Translations under genes and position numbers: made by a program | Notes under the pieces: generated by a model | The model's input: the letters and a program-made list of their open reading frames with translations, nothing else | Databases searched by the model: none | Told to the model about the DNA's origin: nothing | Assembly: GCA_030670375.1 (NCBI GenBank) | Contig: DAOVBT010000128.1 | Span: 1-6,232, forward strand | From: Candidatus Aminicenantota bacterium | Lineage (GTDB): Bacteria > Acidobacteriota > Aminicenantia > Aminicenantales > Aminicenantaceae | Direction of reading: 5' to 3' | DNA: 6,232 bases | Shown here: piece by piece, positions 1 to 5,617 of the stretch | Numbering within the stretch: the stretch's first letter is position 1 | How the letters are laid out: each line of letters opens with the position of its first letter

Positions 1-521
1 TGAGAAAATTGATTGTTTTTCTGGTATTGGTGCCGATATTGGTCGCAGCCCAAGCGGAACAGAAAAAAGATATATGGGAACCTCTGAGATTCTTGGAGGG
101 AACTTGGGAAGGAGAAGATCCTGGCGTGTCAAAAGTCACACAGGTGTACCAGTTTGTCCTTAACGGAAATTTCCTCCACATGAAAACAAGATCCGTATTC
201 GAGCCGACAGAGAAAAATCCCAAGGGTGAGGTCCACGAAGATTTCGGGATATTCAGTTACGACCAGGGCAGGAAAACATTCGTGTTGCGGGGATTTTATG
301 TGGAAGGATTCGTGAACACGTATGTGATGGATGACATTTCAGAAGATGGAAAGAACTTCATGTTCCTTACAGAACATGTCGAGAACGCACCGGAAGGAAC
401 GGAGGCTAAATTGGAGTTCAAGGTTTTAAGTGACGATGAGATCGAACAAAGCTTTCATGTGGCATTTCCCGGGCGGGAATTCAGCTGCTATTTTACCAAC
501 AACCTCAAAAAACAGAAATAA
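1..521 (+). CDS. Secreted lipocalin-like (DUF1579/nitrobindin-like) protein, start codon clipped by one base
   Basis: The first in-window start is TTG at 9, but the frame runs to base 1 as TG-AGA-AAA-TTG. The real start is therefore almost certainly an ATG whose A lies just outside the window, giving 173 residues beginning MRKLIVF. Residues 1-19 form a signal peptide with a likely cleavage after AQA, so the mature protein is exported. The motif FLEGTWEG (31-38), followed by alternating short beta-strand-like segments, is typical of the small beta-barrel DUF1579 / THAP4-nitrobindin-like group, in which a GTWxG motif opens the barrel. About 150 mature residues fits a single barrel. I see no convincing heme-ligand histidine, so heme or NO chemistry should not be assumed; ligand and role are unknown. 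It lies 114 bases before the TTG start of the M1-like gene on the same strand, with no clear terminator between them, so co-transcription is possible. Confidence 0.8.
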   Translation, partial: RKLIVFLVLVPILVAAQAEQKKDIWEPLRFLEGTWEGEDPGVSKVTQVYQFVLNGNFLHMKTRSVFEPTEKNPKGEVHEDFGIFSYDQGRKTFVLRGFYVEGFVNTYVMDDISEDGKNFMFLTEHVENAPEGTEAKLEFKVLSDDEIEQSFHVAFPGREFSCYFTNNLKKQK

Positions 522-624
522 CCTTTAATTTGTTTCTTTATCCCATAGGTTTATTTCAACTTTTAAAGGAAAATTGCAGTATTATAAACTGAGGATGTTT
601 TCATCTACATGGACGTCATTTTTT

Positions 625-631
625 GGAGGGG
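625..631 (+). promoter_or_regulatory. Ribosome binding site favouring the TTG start of the M1-like gene
   Basis: GGAGGGG lies four bases before TTG at 636 (six bases from the GGAGG core). The in-frame ATG at 609 has only a GAGG at 591-594, about 14 bases upstream, which is too far to be good. Starting at TTG also puts Arg-Arg at residues 2-3, directly before the hydrophobic core, which makes a compact signal peptide. Confidence 0.6.
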
Positions 632-635
632 AAAA

Positions 636-3050
636 TTGAGAAGAAGCGCATTTATTTGTTTTATTTTATTTAGCTTTTTGGGAAGCGTGGCATGTGCACC
701 GTCCGGCATAGAAAGTGGCGAAGGATATTGGGTGCCGGCTGATCCGCCCAAGTGCCATTATAAAATCGATGCAAAAGTCGACCTTGATGTTGGCTTTATC
801 GAAGGAAAAGAGACGGTTACCCTGCGGAATGACTCGAATCGTTCGATCTCTGTTTTGGGCATCGATTGGCTTTTAAGCGCCGCCTATTCGATCACTGTCG
901 CAGCTTTGGACGAAGAGCTTCCTGTTTTAAACATGAAAAAGGAGAATACGGCTGAATCGCCCTTATTCTATCGTTTGCCAGAACCAATCATGCCGGGTGG
1001 AAAAATCCAGTTCGATATCACGTTCAAAAGAACCTTCGAAGTTGACGAGGATAATACCTCTTTTGGAAACACCTATTGGTATCCACGGATCTGGTGGGAT
1101 GGCCTGCCGGTGCATGATTCCTTTTCGGTCAAATTGGATATCCCAGAGGGGTATGCAATGGCCATAAGCGGCCGTCTGGATGATAACACAGGACGATATG
1201 AAATCGATGGAGCGAGAACATTCGGTATCCACCTGGCAAAGGATCAAACGTCAGAAACCCGTGAGGTTGACGGAATTCAAGTGACAACTCTTTTCACGGA
1301 AAAAGGAGCCAAGGCTGCATCTGTCTGTCTAGATACGGCGGTCGATGCCATCAAGTATTACAAGGATTGGCTGGGTTTTTATCCTTTTGAATTCCTGTAC
1401 ATCATCCCGGGTGGATCGGGACGATGGGGAGGTTATCCGTTTGCGACAGGGATTGTCGTTATCCATGGAGAAGAAACTTTTAAAGAAGGCGAGTCGCTCA
1501 TGCATTGGCAGAGGATCACAGCGCACGAGATCGGCCATGAATACTGGGGGGAGTGGGTTCTGGATCCGGAACGGCCAGCCTGGATCTGGATCGGGATGGG
1601 AATCTTTGCCGACACCGAGTACATCCTGGCTCGAAATGTCGATCCCGAGAGGCGGCAGAACTGGATGAGCAATTATCGCAATGGTATGGCTATGTACAAT
1701 GACACCACGGTGGATGTCACTCCGGCGCAACTATCCAAAATCCGGTACGATCACAACAACACCGTGATCCACAGCAAAGGATTCAGCATCGTCAGTGCCC
1801 TGGATTCGGTTTTAGGACGGGAGGCTTTTGAACGCATCTACAAAAAGTGCTTGCAGATATATGGAGGTAAACGTCTGGGATGGAGGGAGTTGCAACGTTT
1901 CTTCGAGAAGGAAAGCGGGCAGAACTTGAACTGGTTTTTTGAACAATGGGTGCGTTCCAACAAATACCTTTGCTACAAAATCGTAGCACAGGAGAGCAAT
2001 CAAGAAGGGGAGGATTATCTTTCGGTCGTCAAAGTGAGGCGGCTCGGTACGATGAAGATGCCGGTGCCGGTCAAAGCTTTTTTTGAAGACGGAACCGAGC
2101 AGTTTCAGACAACAGACCGTCATTTGGAGATCCAAAAGCTGACCTTTACGAGCCAATCTGAGCTGAAGGAAGCGGTCATCGATCCCGAGCACAAACTGGC
2201 CATGCTGGAGGAACCCCTGGCAGAAATCTCGGATGAGGCAGCGGAGATGCTTTCTCTGGGCTGGAGTTTGGAAAACAGTCCCGAGATTTACCAGAAGATC
2301 AAAGAAGAAAAAATCACGAATAGCAATATGCTCTATCGCATAGGCATGGGATTGTATGAGTATGAAGATTACGCACAAGCCTTTGACTGCTTCCGAAAAA
2401 TCGCAAATCTCCAGACCGACAAAAAAACAAAATTCGCATCATTCGGATGGCTGGGATTGTTGAAGGACATCATGGGAGAGAGGGAAGAGGCGCTAGGATA
2501 TTACAGAAAGGCCCTGGATCATGACACTGGCGAACCCATGTCGCACAGTTGGTTGCGAATCAACATGGACAAAGAGTGGGTAGAAAAAAGGCTGAAGACA
2601 CCATTCTCGTTTGAAACATTAGTGGACATCCCCTCGCAGCCCACAGGCGAAGAGCTTCAGAAAATCGTGGAAAACCTCAACTGGAAGAGGGAAGGGAAAA
2701 CGCCTTTCCTGATTTATGAAAAGGCTAAAGGTTTGAATATGGAACAAAGGAGTTTCTGGTTTAAGCTGGGAATGTTGCTGTTCGATAGCGGATTTTTTCC
2801 TGAGGCGTTTATCGCCATGGAAAAGGTGTCTGAGATGGAAGTTTCCAGGTTGTATATCTTCACCGCCTATACCTGGATGGGACAACTCAAGGATCTCATG
2901 GGGGAGCGGGAAGAAGCTTTGAAGTATTACAAGCGCGCGCTCGACCATGATGAAGGCGATACGATGACGCACAGCCAGTTCCGGATGAGGATCAACCGTG
3001 CCTGGGTGGAAAAATGGCTCGAGACACCCTTTACCTGGAAGAATCGTTGA
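636..3050 (+). CDS. Exported M1-family metallopeptidase-like protein with C-terminal TPR-like duplication and altered active site
   Basis: From the preferred TTG start the protein has 804 residues; an in-frame ATG at 609 would add nine. Residues 1-21 are a signal peptide ending LGSVACA; Cys20 is a weak lipobox candidate (SVAC lacks the usual Leu at -3), so it may be a lipoprotein or simply secreted. Residues about 35-215 resemble the M1 N-terminal beta-sandwich. The gluzincin-like domain (about 225-445) contains HEIGH at 297-301 and a helical end with FEQWVRS (435-441), as in M1 aminopeptidases. Three M1 landmarks are changed. The GxMEN loop is replaced by GGYPFAT (265-271). The third zinc ligand Glu is Gly320 or Met321 (WIWIGMGIFADTEY). 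The YxKG tyrosine is His379 (VIHSKG). Residues about 530-800 are TPR-like helices in two homologous copies. Peptidase activity is therefore uncertain: it could be a pseudo-peptidase or peptide-binding protein, or it could use Asp326 or Glu328 as an unusual metal ligand. Fold assignment is firm; activity is not. Confidence 0.85.
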   Translation: MRRSAFICFILFSFLGSVACAPSGIESGEGYWVPADPPKCHYKIDAKVDLDVGFIEGKETVTLRNDSNRSISVLGIDWLLSAAYSITVAALDEELPVLNMKKENTAESPLFYRLPEPIMPGGKIQFDITFKRTFEVDEDNTSFGNTYWYPRIWWDGLPVHDSFSVKLDIPEGYAMAISGRLDDNTGRYEIDGARTFGIHLAKDQTSETREVDGIQVTTLFTEKGAKAASVCLDTAVDAIKYYKDWLGFYPFEFLYIIPGGSGRWGGYPFATGIVVIHGEETFKEGESLMHWQRITAHEIGHEYWGEWVLDPERPAWIWIGMGIFADTEYILARNVDPERRQNWMSNYRNGMAMYNDTTVDVTPAQLSKIRYDHNNTVIHSKGFSIVSALDSVLGREAFERIYKKCLQIYGGKRLGWRELQRFFEKESGQNLNWFFEQWVRSNKYLCYKIVAQESNQEGEDYLSVVKVRRLGTMKMPVPVKAFFEDGTEQFQTTDRHLEIQKLTFTSQSELKEAVIDPEHKLAMLEEPLAEISDEAAEMLSLGWSLENSPEIYQKIKEEKITNSNMLYRIGMGLYEYEDYAQAFDCFRKIANLQTDKKTKFASFGWLGLLKDIMGEREEALGYYRKALDHDTGEPMSHSWLRINMDKEWVEKRLKTPFSFETLVDIPSQPTGEELQKIVENLNWKREGKTPFLIYEKAKGLNMEQRSFWFKLGMLLFDSGFFPEAFIAMEKVSEMEVSRLYIFTAYTWMGQLKDLMGEREEALKYYKRALDHDEGDTMTHSQFRMRINRAWVEKWLETPFTWKNR
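2331..3032 (+). repeat. Tandem duplication of a TPR-like module within the M1-like gene
   Basis: Two protein segments, residues 566-657 and 708-799 (TTG numbering), align without gaps at a fixed offset of 142 residues. The best-conserved blocks are LKDIMGEREEALGYYRKALDHD versus LKDLMGEREEALKYYKRALDHD (split here only by a few substitutions) and EWVEKRLKTPF versus AWVEKWLETPF. Similarity probably extends upstream, so the full unit is about 142 residues (426 bp). The EALxYYxxALxxD pattern is typical of a TPR helix pair. Third positions have diverged considerably, so the duplication is old but the protein block is kept. Confidence 0.75.
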
Positions 3051-3162
3051 AGCGAAGTGTAGAACTCTTTGTCGACGCTCTGATGAAATATGTAGAGACC
3101 AAAGCAAAAACCTCTGTTATCGATCCTGGCTTAAAAAACCTGGATTAGTCAAATTCCGTGAG

Positions 3163-3927
3163 TTACCGCCAGTTACGAATCCGGCTAAACATTCCTTGCC
3201 GGTACCAAGGGCACCAATATCCTCGGCCCATTCCAGGCCCTCTACCCAAGCCTCTGCCCCAGCTTTGGCCATATCCTCTGGTCATTCCAACATAGCCTCT
3301 ACCGTAACCACTGTAGCCTCTACCGTAACCAGCATAACCTCTACCATAACCACCATAGCCTCTGGTCGTACCAATATAACCTCTGCCGTAATTGCTATAA
3401 CCTCTACCATAACCAGCATAGCCTCTGCCGTAACCACCGTAGCCGGCGCCATAACCTCCGTAACCTCTGCCATAACCTCTGTTAGCTCTGCCAAATCCCA
3501 TTCCAAGGCCCATTCCGCCCATTCTTCCCAATCCGAGACCTAATTCTCCCCACTGGTCAAAATGGACCTTCTGTTCTTCTGTAAGTAGGGCACGGATCTG
3601 GTTTTCATGTGCCATGTACTTTTTCTCCAACTCCATTTCCAGTGCGTCGATCTTTTTGATTGCAGCATCATATTTTGCCTGTTCTGTGTTCCCGTAGGAC
3701 AAGGACTCTAGTTCCATGTAAAGAGTCTGGAGCTGGGTCTCCATGGGTAGGATGTCTTTCTGAAATTCCATGGTCAGTTCTTCGATCTTTGCGATCTGCT
3801 CGGGGGTCAGGTTAGGATTATTGGGATACATCATTCTTGGCTGCCTATACTGTTGTGCCAGACCTGGAAGTACAGAAATCATCATAAATGCAGCTATGAT
3901 ACCTAAAATAACTAAGCTTTTTTTCAT
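3163..3927 (-). CDS. Secreted Spy/CpxP-like protein with Gly/Tyr/Arg-rich repeat tail
   Basis: This 254-residue protein starts at ATG with a near-perfect AGGAGGT six bases upstream. Residues 1-24 are a signal peptide (cleavage after PGLA). The helical part (about 38-126) carries two LTxxQ motifs, LTPEQ at 40-44 and LTEEQ at 115-119, the signature of the Spy/CpxP/ZraP group of periplasmic chaperones and metal-stress proteins; its length and charge suit a long helical hairpin. From about 128 to 236 the protein is low-complexity Gly/Tyr/Arg, with eight heptads of GYxGYGR type at 162-217. It ends in an aromatic, basic segment with the only cysteine of the mature protein (WCPWYRQ, Cys239). It is the last gene of the sigma operon, 25 bases after the membrane-anchored relative. 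A role as a stress-induced chaperone or metal-binding protein is inferred from family and context. The tail has no assigned function; it could mediate self-association or binding to surfaces or polyanions. Confidence 0.82.
   Translation of the reverse strand: MKKSLVILGIIAAFMMISVLPGLAQQYRQPRMMYPNNPNLTPEQIAKIEELTMEFQKDILPMETQLQTLYMELESLSYGNTEQAKYDAAIKKIDALEMELEKKYMAHENQIRALLTEEQKVHFDQWGELGLGLGRMGGMGLGMGFGRANRGYGRGYGGYGAGYGGYGRGYAGYGRGYSNYGRGYIGTTRGYGGYGRGYAGYGRGYSGYGRGYVGMTRGYGQSWGRGLGRGPGMGRGYWCPWYRQGMFSRIRNWR
3277..3444 (-). repeat. Coding tandem repeat: 2 x 84 bp, each made of 4 x 21-bp units
   Basis: Two adjacent 84-bp copies (3361-3444 and 3277-3360) encode residues 162-189 and 190-217 of the Spy-like protein. 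By hand I count about 15 mismatches between them, so roughly 82% nucleotide identity, while the peptides differ at only three of 28 positions. Each copy contains four 21-bp units: GYGGYGR, GYAGYGR, GYSxYGR, and a variant GYxGxTR. The order of the four variants is the same in both copies, which shows that a four-unit block was duplicated as a whole. Confidence 0.88.
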
Positions 3928-3933
3928 CAGGTT

Positions 3934-3940
3934 ACCTCCT
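3934..3940 (-). promoter_or_regulatory. Strong Shine-Dalgarno site of the Spy-like gene
   Basis: AGGAGGT on the minus strand, six bases before the ATG at 3927, inside the 25-base gap after the preceding gene. It is the best ribosome binding site in the window and suggests that the last gene of the operon is translated more strongly than the genes before it. Confidence 0.75.
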
Positions 3941-3952
3941 GTATGATAAATA

Positions 3953-4468
3953 TTATTTTTGATCCTCTCTCAACCACCTTGGGCCGCGTCTCCCGGTTCC
4001 TCTCTTCCTGTACCCTCTCCCTCGGACTTGTGTATGTTCTTCGAATAGAGAGAAGTATTTCTCCTGCTGCCTAGGCGTGAGAAGTTTTTTATCCTTTAAT
4101 AGATTCCGAACGCTTTTTTTCTGTATTTCAACCTGGAAAGCGCTGATTTCTTCGATCAACGAATCGATCCGATTCAAATCCGGGGATGGATTTCGGGCTT
4201 CTTCCAGAAGGAAGTTCCTCTTTTCCCACATCTGCTGGCGGAGGGAGTCGACTTCTTTCTCGAAGGAAAGCCTTAAGTTTTGCATTGTCTGCGACTGCTG
4301 TGGGCTCAATGACACTTCTTTCTGTAATGTTTGCCAAGTTTCGGATTGATCCGGCTGTTGGAGGATGGTCTTGGGCTTGAGCCATCTATTGTATGAAAGG
4401 GTTGTAAACGCTGTGATATTGATGACAAATAAAAGAACCATGATTATGATAAAAAGTCTTTTTTTCAT
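3953..4468 (-). CDS. Membrane-anchored CpxP-like periplasmic protein (possible sensor partner of the anti-sigma factor)
   Basis: 171 residues. Residues 5-24 form one uncleaved-looking transmembrane segment after MKKR, so the rest should sit in the periplasm, tethered to the inner membrane. Two motifs related to LTxxQ, LSPQQ (54-58) and LTPRQQ (130-135), bracket a charged helical region with coiled-coil character (about 60-125), the layout of CpxP/CnrX/Spy-type proteins. The tail (149-167) is strongly basic and Arg/Gly-rich (RGRGYRKRGTGRRG). Its ATG overlaps the stop of the anti-sigma gene as ATGA, implying translational coupling and near-equal synthesis. By analogy with CnrX it may bind or modulate the anti-sigma factor, but only one histidine (His145) is present, so the His-rich metal site known in CnrX is not conserved. 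It is also a distant relative of the next gene. Family assignment is moderate; the sensor role is inference. Confidence 0.75.
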   Translation of the reverse strand: MKKRLFIIIMVLLFVINITAFTTLSYNRWLKPKTILQQPDQSETWQTLQKEVSLSPQQSQTMQNLRLSFEKEVDSLRQQMWEKRNFLLEEARNPSPDLNRIDSLIEEISAFQVEIQKKSVRNLLKDKKLLTPRQQEKYFSLFEEHTQVRGRGYRKRGTGRRGPRWLREDQK

Positions 4469-4941
4469 GGCCTCTCTTCCTGTATTTGGATTTCATATGT
4501 TGTGAAAAAATCGCCCACGGATCCTATCGGAAAATCCTGGAACTCTGTGATGTATTGTTCCACAGGGTTTACTTCAGAAAGGTTTGAATATCCTGGCATA
4601 TTTCCCAGGTGATAGCCGAAAAATATACCCAGAAGCAAAATCAAGCTCACTGCGGCAGGACGCAAAGAACTCCTTAAACCTGTAAGAACCTTGTCCCACA
4701 AAGGTTGCGGCTTTTCGTAGGCCTGAATTTTAGCGAATAGTTCAGGCCAGAACTTATCCGAGGGTGTCCGCTTCTCTGCCGCGGAGAATTCCTTCCATAG
4801 GTGGGCGAAGCTTTTGACCAATCGATTGCATTGAGGGCAGCTTTCCAGATGATCCTGGATTGTTCCTTGCAGGGATTCCGGAAGCTTTTTTTCGACAAAG
4901 TCGATTACATTTTCCTCGACTTTTCTGCAATCGGCGTTCAT
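4465..4941 (-). CDS. Zinc-finger anti-sigma factor, single-pass membrane protein
   Basis: 158 residues, ATG start with GAAGGG about nine bases upstream. The N-terminal domain has the ZAS (zinc-associated anti-sigma) signature: Cys5, then H31-x3-C35-x2-C38 in DHLESCPQC. Members of this group hold their ECF sigma factor inactive in the cytoplasm until released. A hydrophobic segment at about 95-112 (AAVSLILLLGIFFGYHLG) is one transmembrane helix, leaving about 45 residues outside, a short acidic periplasmic part without a recognised sensor domain. That lack fits a separate sensor encoded next door. The gene starts 55 bases after the sigma-factor stop and overlaps the following CpxP-like gene by four bases (ATGA). 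The cognate target is almost certainly the adjacent sigma factor, by gene order. Whether release happens by regulated proteolysis or a redox change at the zinc site cannot be read from the sequence. Confidence 0.88.
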   Translation of the reverse strand: MNADCRKVEENVIDFVEKKLPESLQGTIQDHLESCPQCNRLVKSFAHLWKEFSAAEKRTPSDKFWPELFAKIQAYEKPQPLWDKVLTGLRSSLRPAAVSLILLLGIFFGYHLGNMPGYSNLSEVNPVEQYITEFQDFPIGSVGDFFTTYEIQIQEERP

Positions 4942-4996
4942 GTTTGTATGCCCTTCACTCTATAGGACACTCCTTCAGAGGCAAAACTTACGGTCT

Positions 4997-5563
4997 TCAG
5001 GGATTTTTTTTTAATAGAGATATGAGTTTTTTTTGAATGCTGGCCTTTGCTCTGTGAATGCGAACTTCGACAGAATTGGTGGAAATGCCCAAAATTTCCG
5101 CGATCGCACTAGGGGAGAGGTTTTCGTATTTGTTGAGGATGAATGCTGCTCTTTGCTTTTCCGGCAGAGAATCCACAACACTTTTCAGGAGGCTCTTCAT
5201 TTCTTTTCTTTCTAAAAGCTTATCCGGTTCTTCCCCACCGGTTTCTTCTTTCTCCAAAGTGCTCAGACTTTTTATCCATCGGAATCTTTTGTTATGGCGG
5301 ATGATATTCAACGACCGGTTGACTGCGATGCGGTAGATCCAGGTGGAAACTTTGCTTTTATGGCGGAAAGATCCCGCAGATTTGTAAACCTGGAGGAAAA
5401 CGTCTTGGGCGGCTTCTTCTGCTTGATGATGGTCGCCTAGTATGTTGTAACAGGTGTTATAAACTAAAATTTTGTGACGTTCAACCAGTTGTTTAAAAGC
5501 CAGAAGATCTTTGTCGGAGATCTTCCTGATTAGTTCATCATCTTCCAGCTTATGCGTGCCCAC
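4997..5563 (-). CDS. ECF-type RNA polymerase sigma factor (RpoE-like group)
   Basis: 188 residues, the usual ECF length. Region 2 spans about 22-92, with GDHHQAEEAAQDVFLQVY (43-60) as the core-binding and -10 recognition helices and STWIYRIAVNRSLNIIR (73-89) as region 2.4. An acidic linker (105-118) leads to region 4 (about 123-180), with DSLPEKQRAAF (131-141) and the helix-turn-helix LSPSAIAEILGISTNSVEVRIHRAK (149-173, -35 recognition). It is followed by a cognate zinc-finger anti-sigma gene. The start is GTG at 5563; an in-frame stop lies five codons upstream and there is no other ATG near the N-terminus, so the start is well bounded. No Shine-Dalgarno is visible, and the promoter found upstream would give a 5' leader of only about five bases. 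Targets probably include its own operon and envelope genes, but I could not recognise an ECF-type promoter here. Confidence 0.93.
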   Translation of the reverse strand: MGTHKLEDDELIRKISDKDLLAFKQLVERHKILVYNTCYNILGDHHQAEEAAQDVFLQVYKSAGSFRHKSKVSTWIYRIAVNRSLNIIRHNKRFRWIKSLSTLEKEETGGEEPDKLLERKEMKSLLKSVVDSLPEKQRAAFILNKYENLSPSAIAEILGISTNSVEVRIHRAKASIQKKLISLLKKNP

Positions 5564-5574
5564 GTGTTTCTTTG

Positions 5575-5603
5575 CTTATAACACGATGGGCTACCCCGGT
5601 CAA
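5575..5603 (-). promoter_or_regulatory. sigma70-type promoter for the ECF sigma operon
   Basis: On the minus strand, TTGACC (5598-5603) and TATAAG (5575-5580) are separated by exactly 17 bases, each one or two bases from consensus. It lies in the 54-base gap between the VPS10-like gene and the sigma gene. Transcription should begin near 5568, almost at the GTG start codon (5561-5563). It would provide basal, housekeeping expression of the sigma/anti-sigma module. Confidence 0.55.
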
Positions 5604-5617
5604 ACTGGGATGCTAAC

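Noticed and set aside
555..588. Promoter before the M1-like gene (TTCAAC, then TATTAT or TATAAA)
   Set aside because: The spacing is 19 bases or more for the better -10 and the -35 is poor. AT-rich DNA here makes such matches likely by chance.
1329..1730. Minus-strand open frames of 80-190 codons inside the M1-like gene (also 1812-2378 and 2619-3107)
   Set aside because: They lie opposite a gene with clear protein-family signatures, have no recognisable domains, signal peptides or ribosome sites, and behave like shadows of its codon usage.
3051..3162. Bidirectional terminator in the convergent junction
   Set aside because: The best structure (around 3129-3143) has a five-pair stem with a wobble and no U-run after it. 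The two CCTGG motifs nearby are direct, not inverted, repeats. No gene was found in these 112 bases.
3277..3444. Possible CRISPR-like or intergenic short-repeat array
   Set aside because: Repeats are directly adjacent with no unique spacers, the period is a multiple of three, and all units are in frame inside one gene.
2998..3543. Plus-strand open frame of 181 codons rich in Ser/Thr/Ala/Ile
   Set aside because: It is the antisense shadow of the GYxGYGR repeats; its S-T-I/V-T periodicity mirrors the 21-bp units. The minus-strand frame has a signal peptide, a strong ribosome site and a recognisable family.
4077..4385. Open frames in other phases across the CpxP-like gene
   Set aside because: No ribosome site or family similarity; the minus-strand 171-codon frame has a transmembrane segment, LTxxQ-type motifs and an ATGA overlap with its neighbour.
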